From Dyella halodurans (lineage in GTDB: Bacteria; Pseudomonadota; Gammaproteobacteria; Xanthomonadales; Rhodanobacteraceae): a DNA stretch of 64,000 nt. The stretch lies in the NCBI RefSeq assembly GCF_026283925.1, contig NZ_JAPDPF010000002.1, positions 1 to 64,000 on the forward strand. The letters run 5' to 3'. The notes under the pieces are model-generated. The model was not told the origin of the DNA. It did not search any database and saw nothing but the letters and a program-made list of their open reading frames with translations. Every line of letters starts with the position of its first letter. The first letter of the stretch is position 1. A program made the position numbers and the translations under genes. Below, in pieces: positions 33,512 through 44,165 of the stretch.

Positions 33512-35188
33512 CTACAACAGGCCCACGCTTTCGCAGGTGGCAAGCGCGCTGCGCAACTGGTCCGCCAGTCGAAGACTCAGCGCGACAATGGTGAAGGTCG
33601 GAAATGCCCAGCCGCCGGTGGGAAATACCGAGCTGCCGGCGATATGCAGGTTCTGCACGCCATGCACCTTGCAATCACGATCGACGACGCCTGAGCGCGG
33701 ATCATCGGACATGCGCGTGGTGCCCAGGTGGTGGGCGGTGCCGTGGACCTGGGGAGCGGTGCCGTCGTCCTTTTCCAGCCAGGGCTCCAGTACAAAGCTG
33801 CCACTGCTGGCGCGCGCAAGTTCGTTACCGAACAGCGTGGCCGCCGAACGGTACGTGTGGTGATCGAGCGGCGTAAGCCGCCAGTCCACGTTGACCTTGC
33901 GCTGCCCCAGTGCGTCGGTTTCCGCTCCGAGAGTGATGCGGCTATGTGGATTGGGTGCCTGCTCAAAAAATCCCACCAGGTCGATATGGCTGCTGCTCAC
34001 CGTGGGTTTGTCGGCGATCTTCTGCACGAAGGCACGGGCGATATCGCCGATGCCAAGGCCGAGCCTGAGCGCCAGTGTGCCCAGGCTCTCGGTGGGTGCG
34101 GCGAAGCCCTCGGTAGCAGGGCCGTTCCTGAGTGCCTCGCACAAGCGTGCCTCGAGCAATGCCCCTTCATCCTGCACGGGGCGGCGCAAGGCCGCGCGCA
34201 GTTCGCGCAAGGCGCGGATGCCATTGGGTAGCGGGCCTTCCACGCCAAACGGATGGACGCGCCCGTTCAGCAATCGCTGCCGACGCTGTGCCTGCGGGGA
34301 CAGGCCGATCTCGGGAAACGTGGGTGAGCTGCCCTTGCCCGTCCGACGGTCGTAGGGGCGAGTGACACGGTGAGGCGCATCGGTGGAAAGCGTACCCAGC
34401 TTGCCGCTGGGGTGATCCATGAAGTAGCGTCCGACCACGTCGTGCTGGTTGCCCAGCCCTTGCGGCACGACCGAATCGGACAGCAGCAGCAGGCGGGCGT
34501 TTTCGATGCCGCCGCAGGCCAGCACGTACTGCCGGGCGCGAATCGTGCCGCGATAGCCGCCCAGTGTGCCGACGCGTGCTTCTTGTACGACTGCCCCATC
34601 GGACGTCGGCAGCAGCTCGAGCAGATTGACGTGCAGCAGCACCTGGATGTTGGGTGCCCGCTCCAGCTCATCGCGATACGCCTCGCCGAACAGGATCGGG
34701 CTGCGCGCGAAGATCTGGTTGACCAGCTTGGACTGCTCGAAATCCAGCGGCGGATGGGTCGTCGGACTCATGAACGAGCCGTCGGCAAATTCGTGGGCGT
34801 CGATTTGGCAATAGGACCGCGCGCGCATGTAGTAGGGCACGAGGTCGTTATAGGCGATCGGCCAGCCGCTATGTGGCACCCAGTCGCGCGGGTTCAGATC
34901 GTCGGGGCTCAGCGGAATGCAGCCGCCGCCCCACAAGTTGCAGCTGCCGCCGAAAACGCGCATGCGGGAGCTGCCAGGGTCCAGCGGCAGTGCACCCACC
35001 GAGCCACCTTCGTACAAGGCCTGGCTTTGCTGCTCGCCGGCTTCGCCGCCGCTTTCGACCAGGCAGACCTTGATCGAGCTGCCGATGAACGATCGAGCGA
35101 TGGCGATACCCGCCGCACCGGCGCCGATAATGCACAGGTCCGCTTCCATGTGGGCCGGATGCGACCCGATCAGGTAGTCGATGATCAC
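33512..35188 (-). CDS. GMC-family FAD-dependent oxidoreductase
   Basis: The protein has 558 residues. An N-terminal FAD-binding Rossmann motif (CIIGAGAAGIAIA, about 19-31), FGGSCNLWGGGC for the FAD pyrophosphate/covalent-site region and the C-terminal HHLGTTRM plus IAGSSVFPTGG block mark the glucose-methanol-choline family. These enzymes oxidise alcohols, including sugar hydroxyls, to carbonyls. GTG at 35186-35188 after a GGGGG site is my start. It is coupled to the phosphopantetheinyl transferase and lies between nucleotide-sugar genes and the priming enzyme, so it could oxidise either a sugar or a hydroxylated acyl chain. Confidence 0.83.
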   Translation of the reverse strand: MIIDYLIGSHPAHMEADLCIIGAGAAGIAIARSFIGSSIKVCLVESGGEAGEQQSQALYEGGSVGALPLDPGSSRMRVFGGSCNLWGGGCIPLSPDDLNPRDWVPHSGWPIAYNDLVPYYMRARSYCQIDAHEFADGSFMSPTTHPPLDFEQSKLVNQIFARSPILFGEAYRDELERAPNIQVLLHVNLLELLPTSDGAVVQEARVGTLGGYRGTIRARQYVLACGGIENARLLLLSDSVVPQGLGNQHDVVGRYFMDHPSGKLGTLSTDAPHRVTRPYDRRTGKGSSPTFPEIGLSPQAQRRQRLLNGRVHPFGVEGPLPNGIRALRELRAALRRPVQDEGALLEARLCEALRNGPATEGFAAPTESLGTLALRLGLGIGDIARAFVQKIADKPTVSSSHIDLVGFFEQAPNPHSRITLGAETDALGQRKVNVDWRLTPLDHHTYRSAATLFGNELARASSGSFVLEPWLEKDDGTAPQVHGTAHHLGTTRMSDDPRSGVVDRDCKVHGVQNLHIAGSSVFPTGGWAFPTFTIVALSLRLADQLRSALATCESVGLL

Positions 35189-35299
35189 TCCATCCCCCTA
35201 GCGCCAGGAACCCGCAGGTACGCAACGTGGTACCGCTTTGACGAACTGATCCGTGGCGAATCGGGCAGGTGATTCGGGGCCACCTGGCGACCCTTTCAA

Positions 35300-36310
35300 T
35301 CAGACACGGAAGTACTCTCGATACCAGCGTACAAAGTTCTCGACCCCGGTTTCTACCGACACCTGCGGCCTATAGCCAACGGCCTGTATCAGGTCCGTTA
35401 CATCGGCTTCGGTGTCGGGCACATCGCCCGGCTGGAGCGGAAGCAACTCCATCGTCGCCTTGCGGCCAAGACACTGCTCCAGTACCTCGATGTAGTGCAG
35501 CAGCTCCACCGGGCGTTCGTTGCCGATGTTGAACAGGCGATAAGGCGCGACGCCGCTGTTCGCCGGATCGGGCGTGTTGCTGTTCCATTGCGTATCGATC
35601 GTGGGCACGTTGTCGAGCGTGCGGATCACGCCTTCGACGATGTCGTCCACGTAGGTGAAGCTGCGCTTGTGCTTCCCGTGATTGAAGACACGGATGGGTT
35701 CACCGGCGAGGATGGCGCGAGTGAACAGGAACAGCGCCATGTCCGGCCGACCCCACGGGCCGTATACGGTGAAGAAGCGCAGGCCCGTGCTTGGAATCCC
35801 GTACAGATGCGCGTAGCTATGCGCCATCTGCTCGTTGGCCTTCTTGGTGGCAGCGTAGAGCGTCAGCGGATGTTCGGCCGACCTGTGTTCGGAAAACGGC
35901 ATGGCCGTGTTGGCGCCATACACCGAACTGGTGGAGGCAAACACCAGGTGTTCGACGCCATGGTGGCGGCAGCCTTCAAGCACATGCAGGAAACCCACCA
36001 CGTTGCTGCTTGCATACACATGTGGGTTTTCCGCCGCGTAGCGCACGCCAGCCTGCGCAGCGAGATGCACGACGCGCTGCGGCCGGTGCCTGGCGAACGC
36101 CTGTTCCATGGCGCCGCGGTCGGCCAGGTCCGCATGGATATGCGTATAGCCGGGTCGGTCCACGAAGCGCGCGAGGCGCGCCTTCTTCAAGCTGACGTCG
36201 TAGTAGTCGTTGAGGTTGTCGAGACCAACGACTTCATCGCCACGGTCGAGCAAGCGTTCGGCGACGTAAGACCCGATGAAACCGGCGGTGCCAGTGACCA
36301 ACACTTTCAT
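35300..36310 (-). CDS. NAD-dependent UDP-sugar 4-epimerase, UDP-glucuronate type
   Basis: This 336-residue short-chain epimerase has GTAGFIG at 7-13 for NAD, the D-N-L-N-D-Y-Y-D-V-S-L-K segment (31-42) usual in UDP-glucuronate 4-epimerases, SSSVYG and the catalytic Y152/K156 (YAATK). It inverts C4 of a UDP-uronic acid, giving UDP-galacturonate. It lies 29 bases after the UDP-sugar dehydrogenase, its natural partner, as in TviB/TviC-like and CapI-containing loci. If the dehydrogenase acts on UDP-GlcNAc, the true substrate would be the N-acetylated uronate. Confidence 0.85.
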   Translation of the reverse strand: MKVLVTGTAGFIGSYVAERLLDRGDEVVGLDNLNDYYDVSLKKARLARFVDRPGYTHIHADLADRGAMEQAFARHRPQRVVHLAAQAGVRYAAENPHVYASSNVVGFLHVLEGCRHHGVEHLVFASTSSVYGANTAMPFSEHRSAEHPLTLYAATKKANEQMAHSYAHLYGIPSTGLRFFTVYGPWGRPDMALFLFTRAILAGEPIRVFNHGKHKRSFTYVDDIVEGVIRTLDNVPTIDTQWNSNTPDPANSGVAPYRLFNIGNERPVELLHYIEVLEQCLGRKATMELLPLQPGDVPDTEADVTDLIQAVGYRPQVSVETGVENFVRWYREYFRV

Positions 36311-36339
36311 TGAGGCGATTCCTATGGATCAGAGCATCC

Positions 36340-37617
<1,278 letters not shown>

Positions 37618-37956
37618 ACCAACGTCCCGGTTGCTGGTTTGTAAGGGCACGACGTAAGGGCACGACGTAAAGGCACGGATTCGGGCAGCAGGTTATCCGA
37701 TGGATCACCCGGATGGGTTGCGAGGTAGCCCCGTGCGCTTGCTCGTGCCAAGTGCCGGTTAAGCGCGAACGCCCCTGTGCCTGTCGGCCAAACAAGGCTA
37801 ACAGGGTATGGTGCCGTTTCAGCTAGGCCATTGGTTGCCTGCCGGAAGTGGGGTAAGGCCGCTTCGACTCACCCGCGTGGCAGGCACACGATGGGAGGAG
37901 GGCCGGGCGATGGCCTGCGCGTGCACCCGGGAGCGCACGCGCAGGCAGGGCATGCG
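37618..37956. other. Gene-free spacer upstream of the polysaccharide/NRPS block
   Basis: These 339 bases contain no convincing gene. They should hold the promoter of the dehydrogenase-epimerase unit (minus strand) and the transcription end of the DUF2076 gene. Apart from the short tandem repeat at 37643-37678 and GC-rich stretches I see no clean promoter pair and no strong terminator. Confidence 0.6.
37643..37678. repeat. 13-base tandem repeat, 2.8 copies, in the dehydrogenase leader
   Basis: AAGGGCACGACGT occurs at 37643-37655 and again, identical, at 37656-37668; a third imperfect, shortened copy runs to about 37678. It lies 26-60 bases upstream of the dehydrogenase start, in the 5' untranslated region, where a change in copy number would alter leader length. 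Confidence 0.85.
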
Positions 37957-38613
37957 TCAGGACCAGCTGCTGTCGTCGAAGCCGCCGTCGCTGCTGTCGT
38001 CAAAATCGCTGGACGCGAAGTCCTGGTCGCTGACGTCACGTGAGCCGCCATCACGCGAATCGTTGTCGTAGTAGTTGTTCTCGGTCACGTTTTCGATCAC
38101 CGATGGCTGGCCACCGCCGCCAAACAAGCCGCCACCACCGTGGTGGCCGCCGAGCAGGTTCTCGATACCGTCGAACAGGAACATGCCGCCGGCCACGCCG
38201 GCTGCGGTCGTCGCCGCGCTGGCCAGGAAGCTCGGGGCCGCGCTTGGCTGGGGCTGGGCGGGTGCGCCGCCGCCGAACAAGCGATCCTTCCAACTGGGCG
38301 CGGCGGCCTGCTGCGGCGCCTGCGGTGGCATGGGCGGGGGCGGAGCACCCCAGGCAGACTGCTGTCCGCCAAGGAAACTGGCACCACCTTGTTGCGCGGC
38401 CAGCTGGGCCTGCAACTGGGCGATCTGCGCCTTGGCGCTGTCGAGCGCATGCTGCTGCAACAGGCTGCGCTGCACCAGCAGGTACAGCGCATCGGGCTGT
38501 CCGGCCAGGCGCTGGTGGATCAAGGCGTCCGCTTGCGGGTCCTTGGCCACGCCGCTGGCGGCGGCCAGGCGCATAAGGAAATCATCGAGTAGCTGTTGTT
38601 CCTGCGGTGTCAT
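37957..38613 (-). CDS. DUF2076-type protein
   Basis: The protein has 218 residues. The N-terminal part (MTPQEQQLLDDFL, followed by a Gln/Ala-rich helical segment to about residue 75) matches the start of DUF2076 proteins. The middle is Pro/Gly/Ala-rich with FLASAATTAAGVAGGMFLFDG, and the tail alternates Asp and Ser (D-D-S-S-D-G-G repeats). No signal peptide or catalytic motif is seen. Some relatives are described as periplasmic or ABC-transporter-associated, but no function is established to my knowledge. The frame is oriented like the polysaccharide genes but separated from them by 339 bases. Confidence 0.75.
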   Translation of the reverse strand: MTPQEQQLLDDFLMRLAAASGVAKDPQADALIHQRLAGQPDALYLLVQRSLLQQHALDSAKAQIAQLQAQLAAQQGGASFLGGQQSAWGAPPPPMPPQAPQQAAAPSWKDRLFGGGAPAQPQPSAAPSFLASAATTAAGVAGGMFLFDGIENLLGGHHGGGGLFGGGGQPSVIENVTENNYYDNDSRDGGSRDVSDQDFASSDFDDSSDGGFDDSSWS

Positions 38614-38799
38614 GACGTACGAATCTCCATGGGACGGCGAATGGCGCCCACTCTGACCGGCAGAATGCCAGGTGTGCAGTGCCGGAAGTGTGCCCGTTCT
38701 GCGTGACATCAAGTGTGCCGTGCCACTTGTTTGCCTGAGAGTCAGCCAATCGCAGGGACTTTCGACGGGTGCCCAGTCCTTGGACAGGCAGGCTCGCCG

Positions 38800-39633
38800 T
38801 CAGTATTTGGCCGGTACGAAGTGGTAGTCGTACGCTGGCGCCCGATAGCCCTTGGCCTTTTGCCTGGCCGGCAGCACGAACTTGGGGTGGGGGATTTCCT
38901 TGTAGGGGATCAGGCTTAGGAAGTGCGAGATGCAGTTCAGGCGGGCCCGTCGCTTGTCGTCGGCCTCGACCACATACCACGGTGCGACCTTGGTGTCGGT
39001 GGCGGCGAACATGGCGTCGCGCGCCTCCGAGTATTCGTACCAGCGCCGATGCGATTCCAGGTCCATTGGACTCAGTTTCCAGATCTTGCGGGGGTCGCGG
39101 ATGCGCGCCTTGAACCGCCGCGTCTGTTCTTCCTTGCTGATCTCGAACCAGTATTTGATCAGGGTGATGCCCGAATCGATGATGTCCCTTTCCCACGCCG
39201 GGCACAGGCGCAGGAAGCGATGGTATTGATCGTCCGTGCAAAAACCCATGACATGCTCGACGCCGGCGCGGTTGTACCAGCTGCGATCGAAGATCACGAT
39301 CTCTCCCCCGGACGGGAAGTGCTTGAAGTAGCGCTGGAAGTAGATCTGCGTGCGTTCCCGCTCGGACGGCGCAGGTAGCGCGACCGCGCGAAAGACGCGC
39401 GGGCTGACCCGTTCGGTCAGGCGCTTGATCACGCCACCCTTGCCGGCCGCGTCCCTGCCTTCAAACAGCACCACGATCCTGGCGCCGGTATGCTTGGCCC
39501 AGATCTGCAGCTTGACCAGCTCGGCATGCAGCTCGGCCATTTTTGCTTCGTAATCCGCCCGGCTCATCTTCGGCAGGGCGGTGGCTTGCGCGTCTTGCGC
39601 TGGCGCGGACGGCTTGGTTTTTTGTTTGCTCAT
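38800..39633 (-). CDS. ppk2: Polyphosphate kinase 2 (PPK2)
   Basis: The protein has 277 residues, the usual length of single-domain PPK2. It transfers phosphate between polyphosphate and nucleotides, generally toward nucleotide phosphorylation. The Walker A loop GRDAAGKGG is at 59-67 and the Walker B region FDRSWYNRAGVEHVMGF near 130. The conserved Arg-rich lid (RFKARIRDPRKIWKLSP) and the ending K-G-Y-x-A-P are typical. The start lies 23 bases after the Na-phosphate transporter stop, so phosphate uptake and polyphosphate use are probably co-expressed. Confidence 0.92.
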   Translation of the reverse strand: MSKQKTKPSAPAQDAQATALPKMSRADYEAKMAELHAELVKLQIWAKHTGARIVVLFEGRDAAGKGGVIKRLTERVSPRVFRAVALPAPSERERTQIYFQRYFKHFPSGGEIVIFDRSWYNRAGVEHVMGFCTDDQYHRFLRLCPAWERDIIDSGITLIKYWFEISKEEQTRRFKARIRDPRKIWKLSPMDLESHRRWYEYSEARDAMFAATDTKVAPWYVVEADDKRRARLNCISHFLSLIPYKEIPHPKFVLPARQKAKGYRAPAYDYHFVPAKY

Positions 39634-39656
39634 GGCGTCACCATCGGCAGGCTGTG

Positions 39657-41351
39657 CTAGTTGAAGTCTTCGGAACGCTTCGCGATCGCCCGGGAGAGCT
39701 GGGCGATTTGCCTGAACTGCTCGATCAGGTCGGTGGCCAGGCGGAAATTCTGCACATCGGCCTTGTCGGCCAGCTGCAGCCGGTTGAGCAAGCCTTGCCG
39801 GGCGGTGGCCGCCAGCGCCTCGATATCCGCCTTCGCGGCAGCGACCTGGGCGGCGGCCTCGCCGCTGGGCTGGCCTATGGTGGTGATGGCCAGTTCGAGA
39901 TTGCGCAGCACGGCCTCGGCGAAGCGGTAGCTGGATTCATCGCGCAGTCGCGTGAGGTCGATGCTTTGCGACAGCCGCTGCTGGCCAACCGAAACCAGGT
40001 TGGTGGCGATGATGCCGCTGACGCCTTCCAGGTTGGTGGTGACCTGGGCGAGGCCGACCAGGCGCTGGGCTTCCTTGCTGGAATGGTCGACTTCGGACAG
40101 CTGGCCGATGTAGTGGAGCACCTCGGACGCCAGCTGGTCGCTGTCCTTGTCCTGCTCCAGCAGCCGGTTGATGTCCTCCATGCTGCCGTCGATGACGGCC
40201 ACCGAGCCGCGTCGCACGATGCCAAGCACATGCTCGCCGAGGCGTTTCAGCTCGAGGCAAACGCGCTCCAGTCCCAGTGACGGCACCGTCAGGGACGATT
40301 CGTCCAGGTAGATCGCTTCGCCGGCCGGCTTGGTTTCCTGCGGCCGTGACGGGGCGACGCGTTGGGCGAGCCGGCTGATCGGTCCGGTGAACCAGATCAG
40401 GATCAAGGTGCTGACCACGCTGAAGATCGTATGGACGTTGGCGACCTGGCGCGGGGTCTCGGCCGCCAGTCGCGCCACCCCTTCCAGCTCGGGATGCGAC
40501 GGTGAAACGTAGCGCGTTAGCTCGGCCATCTGCGGGATGAAGAAAACCCAGAACAGGATGCCCAGGGCATTGAAGATGAGATGCACGATGCCAACCTGCA
40601 GCGCCTCGGGCGGTTTGCCGATGGCGGCCAGCAAGGCGGTGCCGCAGGTGCCGATATTGGCGCCGAGGATCAGCGCGATGCCGGCCTCCAGTGGCATCAG
40701 TCCCTGGCCGCCGAGCGCAATCACGATGGCCAGCGTCGCCGCCGAGCTTTGCACCACGGCAGTGAACACCGCGCCCACGAGGATGCCCAGCAGGGGGTTC
40801 TCCATGTCCTGCATGGCATCAATGAAAGGCTGAAACGTGCGCAGCGGGCGGGTGGCGTCGCCCATGAACTGGATACCCAGGAACAACAGGCCCAGGCCCA
40901 GGATGACGCCACCCAGCTGGCGTAGCAGCACGCGTTTCGCAAACGCATGCAGCAGGTAACCGAGCGCGAGCATGAAGGGCGTCAGTCGCGATACATCGAA
41001 GGCGATGATCTGCGCGGTGACCGTCGAGCCGATATTGGCGCCCATGATCATGGGCACGGACTGACTCAAGCTCATCAGGCCGGCGGAAACAAAGCCGACC
41101 ATCAGCACGGTGGTGATCGTCGATGAATTGAGCAGGGCGGTGATGATGGCGCCGCCCAGGACGCCACGGAACCGATTGGCGGTGAGTGCGGACAGCATCG
41201 CCTGCAGCCTCGATCCGGCGATGGCCTTGAGGGCGCCGGTCAGAAACTCCAGGCCGAGCAGGAACAGGGCCAGGCCGCCCACCAGGATGCCAAACATGCG
41301 CACCAGATTCAGGCTGCCCGGTTCAATTTCCGCGAGTCCTGTGATCAGCAT
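39657..41351 (-). CDS. Na/phosphate cotransporter with C-terminal PhoU-like domain
   Basis: The protein has 564 residues. Two inverted Na-Pi-II repeats give the membrane half; the signatures LNSSTITTVLMVGF, GANIGSTVTAQ and later VQSSAATLAIV and GANIGTCGTAL mark the substrate-binding Q/N-S-S loops. From about residue 345 the protein is helical and soluble, like PhoU. It takes up phosphate with sodium. It is followed closely by ppk2 and preceded by the P-type ATPase gene on the same strand (81 bases), with no terminator visible between them. Confidence 0.9.
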   Translation of the reverse strand: MLITGLAEIEPGSLNLVRMFGILVGGLALFLLGLEFLTGALKAIAGSRLQAMLSALTANRFRGVLGGAIITALLNSSTITTVLMVGFVSAGLMSLSQSVPMIMGANIGSTVTAQIIAFDVSRLTPFMLALGYLLHAFAKRVLLRQLGGVILGLGLLFLGIQFMGDATRPLRTFQPFIDAMQDMENPLLGILVGAVFTAVVQSSAATLAIVIALGGQGLMPLEAGIALILGANIGTCGTALLAAIGKPPEALQVGIVHLIFNALGILFWVFFIPQMAELTRYVSPSHPELEGVARLAAETPRQVANVHTIFSVVSTLILIWFTGPISRLAQRVAPSRPQETKPAGEAIYLDESSLTVPSLGLERVCLELKRLGEHVLGIVRRGSVAVIDGSMEDINRLLEQDKDSDQLASEVLHYIGQLSEVDHSSKEAQRLVGLAQVTTNLEGVSGIIATNLVSVGQQRLSQSIDLTRLRDESSYRFAEAVLRNLELAITTIGQPSGEAAAQVAAAKADIEALAATARQGLLNRLQLADKADVQNFRLATDLIEQFRQIAQLSRAIAKRSEDFN

Positions 41352-41432
41352 GGGCTGGATTTCCTCATGACACGCTCCGTGAAAACAGTGGCCTTCGAAA
41401 ACGAACTGCGGTGTCCCAGGGCCGGCCGCTAG

Positions 41433-44165
41433 CTAGGCGGAGGAGGATCCCTTCGCTGCGTGCGACATGCGAATGATCCACTTCTCGGCCTCGACCACGA
41501 GGAAGAACACGAAGCCGCCAAGGATCAGCCACGGCCAGATGCGTAGCGGAATCGCCTCGGTGCCGAATAGCTCCTGCAACGGCAAGGCATAGGTAAACAG
41601 CAGCTGCAGGATCACCACCGCCCCAATGCCCATCGGCAGGTAGCGATTGCCCAGATGCGCCTTGATCGACAGCGACGAGTCGACCCGGTAGCGCGTATTG
41701 AGCAGATAAAAGATCTGGCCGATGGTGAGCGTATTGACCGCGACCGTGCGGCCGAGCTCATCGGACGCGTTTTGGGACTTCATCCAGAAGAACGCGCACA
41801 GGGTCAGCGCGAGCAGGCTCATGCCGACGAAGATCACCCGCCAGATGCCGAAGCCGGTAAGAATCGGACGCCCGGCCACGGCCGGCGGGCGACGCATCAC
41901 GTCCAGTTCGTGCGGCTCAAACGAGATCACCAGGCCCAGCGCGACCGACGTCACCATATTGACCCACAGCACCTGCGGCGCCGTGATCGGCATGGTCAAG
42001 CCAAGCAGGATCGCCACCATGATCACGGCTGCCTGGGCCACGTTGGTCGGCAACATGAAGAGGATCGCCTTCTCGATATTGTTGTAGACCGTGCGCCCCT
42101 CGCGCACCGCGGCGGTGATCGAGGCGAAATTGTCGTCGGCAAGCACCATCGCTGCCGCCTCTTTGGTGACTTCGGTGCCCTTGATGCCCATGGCCACACC
42201 GATGTCCGCCTTCTTCAGTGCGGGCGCATCGTTCACGCCGTCGCCAGTCATCGCCACGATCTGGTTGTTTGCCTGGATGGCCTTGACCAGGCGCAGTTTG
42301 TGCTCGGGGCTGGCGCGTGCAAACACGTCGACGTTTTGCACCTGTTCCTGCAGCGTGGCGGTATCCATAGCCTCGATCTCGACCCCGGTCAGCGCCGTCT
42401 TGCCGTCGCCGATGCCGAGCATCTTCGCGATGGCGGCGGCGGTGATCTTGTGGTCACCGGTGATCATGGTCACGCGGATGCCGCCGGCATGGCATTCCGC
42501 CACTGCTTCGATTGCTTCCTTGCGCGGCGGATCGAGCAGGCCGACCAGCCCCAGCAGGACCAGCGTCCGGGGCAGGTCGGCGGGCGAGAGATTTCGCTCG
42601 GCGAGACCGGGATGGTCGAGCCAGGCGAGTGCAAGAACGCGTTCGCCCTGGGCCGCAAGCGCGTCAGAGGCGGCGAGGAAATGCGGGAGATTGATCGGCT
42701 GTGCACCGTCTTTCGCCTGCTGCCGATCGCAGTGCTCGAGGATGACTTCGGGCGCTCCCTTGACCAGCAGGAACTGACCGCCATCCGCCGCCTCATTCAG
42801 CGTGGCCATGAAGCGATGTTCCGACTCGAACGGAATCGCATCGACACGACGATAAGCGGATTCCTGCGCCTGCCGTTCGAGGCCGATCTTGTTCGCAAAC
42901 GGATAGAGCGCGCCCTCGGTGGGGTCGCCTTCGACCTTCCACACCGCGTCCTCGAATCGCAATTCGGCGTCGTTGCACAGGATGGATACGCGGCCCATCA
43001 GCTCGAGCACGGGATCCTGGCCTGCGGGCGTGCCATCGCGCAGCACCCGCCCTCCCGGTGCATAGCCATCGCCTTCGATCTTGTAGACCGCATCCGCGGT
43101 GACCGCCGACACCACCATCATTTCCATCAAGGTCAGCGTGCCGGTCTTGTCGGAGCAGATGCGCGACACCGAACCCAGCGTCTCCACCGCGGGAAGCCGC
43201 CGGATGATGGCGTGGCGCTGGGCCATGCGTTGCACGCCGATGGCCAGGGTGATGGTGATGATTGCCGGCAAGCCTTCCGGGATCAGCGACACCGCGATAC
43301 CGACGACGGCCTGGAAGATCTCGACGAACGGCAGTTCTTCGATCCAGTGGCCGTAGGCAAACACCAGGGCGGCAACGACGAAAATGACGGCCGTGATGGC
43401 GTAGCCGAATTTCTTGATCTGGCGGAGCAGCGGTGTTTCGAGCGCGTTGACGGAAGCCAGCATCTGATTGATGCGCCCGAGTTCGGTGTCGCTTCCCGTG
43501 GCGACCACCAGCCCGGTGCCGCGCCCGGACACGACCAGGGTTCCGGAGTAGGCCATGCTGTGGCGATCACCCACGGTCGCGTTGGCGGCAACCGGCTCGA
43601 CGGACTTGTCGCTCGGTACCGATTCGCCGGTCAGCGCCGCTTCCTCCATGCGCAGATTCTTCACGTCAATCAGGCGGAGATCCGCCGGCACCTTGTCGCC
43701 CGACTCCAGCAGCACGATGTCGCCAGGCACCAATTGGTCCGAGGCGAGCATGCGCGTCTCGCCGGCGCGCAGGGTGCGCGCCTCGGCCGAAAGCATGTTG
43801 CGAATCGAATCGAGCGCTTTCTCTGCCTTGCCCTCCTGGACAAAGCCGAGCAGGGCATTGATGACGACGACACCGAGGATGATCGATGCATCGACCCACA
43901 AACCCAGCATCAGCTTGACGAAGCCGGCGCCGAGCAGCACATAGACAAGAATATTGTTGAACTGGCCGAGGAACTTCATCAGCAGGCTTTGCTTGCCGGC
44001 TTCCGGCAGGCGGTTGGGGCCGTACTTCTGCAGCCGCTCCGTGGCTTGCGTGGCGTCCAGTCCCGATGCAGGGTTTACGCCCAGCTTCTGCGCTGCATCC
44101 TCTGCGCTCAAGCCATACCAGGCCGGAGCATTCCCTTGACGTCCTTCACCTGCCGTTTCGTTCAT
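41433..44165 (-). CDS. Cation-transporting P-type ATPase, P2 class
   Basis: The protein has 910 residues. The actuator TGES is at 179-182, the phosphorylated Asp is D339 (SDKTGTLT), the membrane ion site has S-L-I-P-E-G-L-P-A (293-301), and the hinge MTGDGVNDAPALKKADIGVAMG is present. Around ten membrane helices with C-terminal ones from about 700 fit Ca/Mn- or Na-type pumps; PEGLP excludes heavy-metal P1B pumps. Downstream of the phosphorylation motif the sequence reads L-M-E-M where many relatives have x-N-E-M. GTGGAG stands six bases before the ATG. Ion specificity cannot be settled by eye. Confidence 0.88.
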   Translation of the reverse strand: MNETAGEGRQGNAPAWYGLSAEDAAQKLGVNPASGLDATQATERLQKYGPNRLPEAGKQSLLMKFLGQFNNILVYVLLGAGFVKLMLGLWVDASIILGVVVINALLGFVQEGKAEKALDSIRNMLSAEARTLRAGETRMLASDQLVPGDIVLLESGDKVPADLRLIDVKNLRMEEAALTGESVPSDKSVEPVAANATVGDRHSMAYSGTLVVSGRGTGLVVATGSDTELGRINQMLASVNALETPLLRQIKKFGYAITAVIFVVAALVFAYGHWIEELPFVEIFQAVVGIAVSLIPEGLPAIITITLAIGVQRMAQRHAIIRRLPAVETLGSVSRICSDKTGTLTLMEMMVVSAVTADAVYKIEGDGYAPGGRVLRDGTPAGQDPVLELMGRVSILCNDAELRFEDAVWKVEGDPTEGALYPFANKIGLERQAQESAYRRVDAIPFESEHRFMATLNEAADGGQFLLVKGAPEVILEHCDRQQAKDGAQPINLPHFLAASDALAAQGERVLALAWLDHPGLAERNLSPADLPRTLVLLGLVGLLDPPRKEAIEAVAECHAGGIRVTMITGDHKITAAAIAKMLGIGDGKTALTGVEIEAMDTATLQEQVQNVDVFARASPEHKLRLVKAIQANNQIVAMTGDGVNDAPALKKADIGVAMGIKGTEVTKEAAAMVLADDNFASITAAVREGRTVYNNIEKAILFMLPTNVAQAAVIMVAILLGLTMPITAPQVLWVNMVTSVALGLVISFEPHELDVMRRPPAVAGRPILTGFGIWRVIFVGMSLLALTLCAFFWMKSQNASDELGRTVAVNTLTIGQIFYLLNTRYRVDSSLSIKAHLGNRYLPMGIGAVVILQLLFTYALPLQELFGTEAIPLRIWPWLILGGFVFFLVVEAEKWIIRMSHAAKGSSSA

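Noticed and set aside
37735-37765. TGGCAC element suggestive of a sigma-54 promoter upstream of the dehydrogenase
   Set aside because: The GC of the -12 box is not at the required distance and no TTGC is present.
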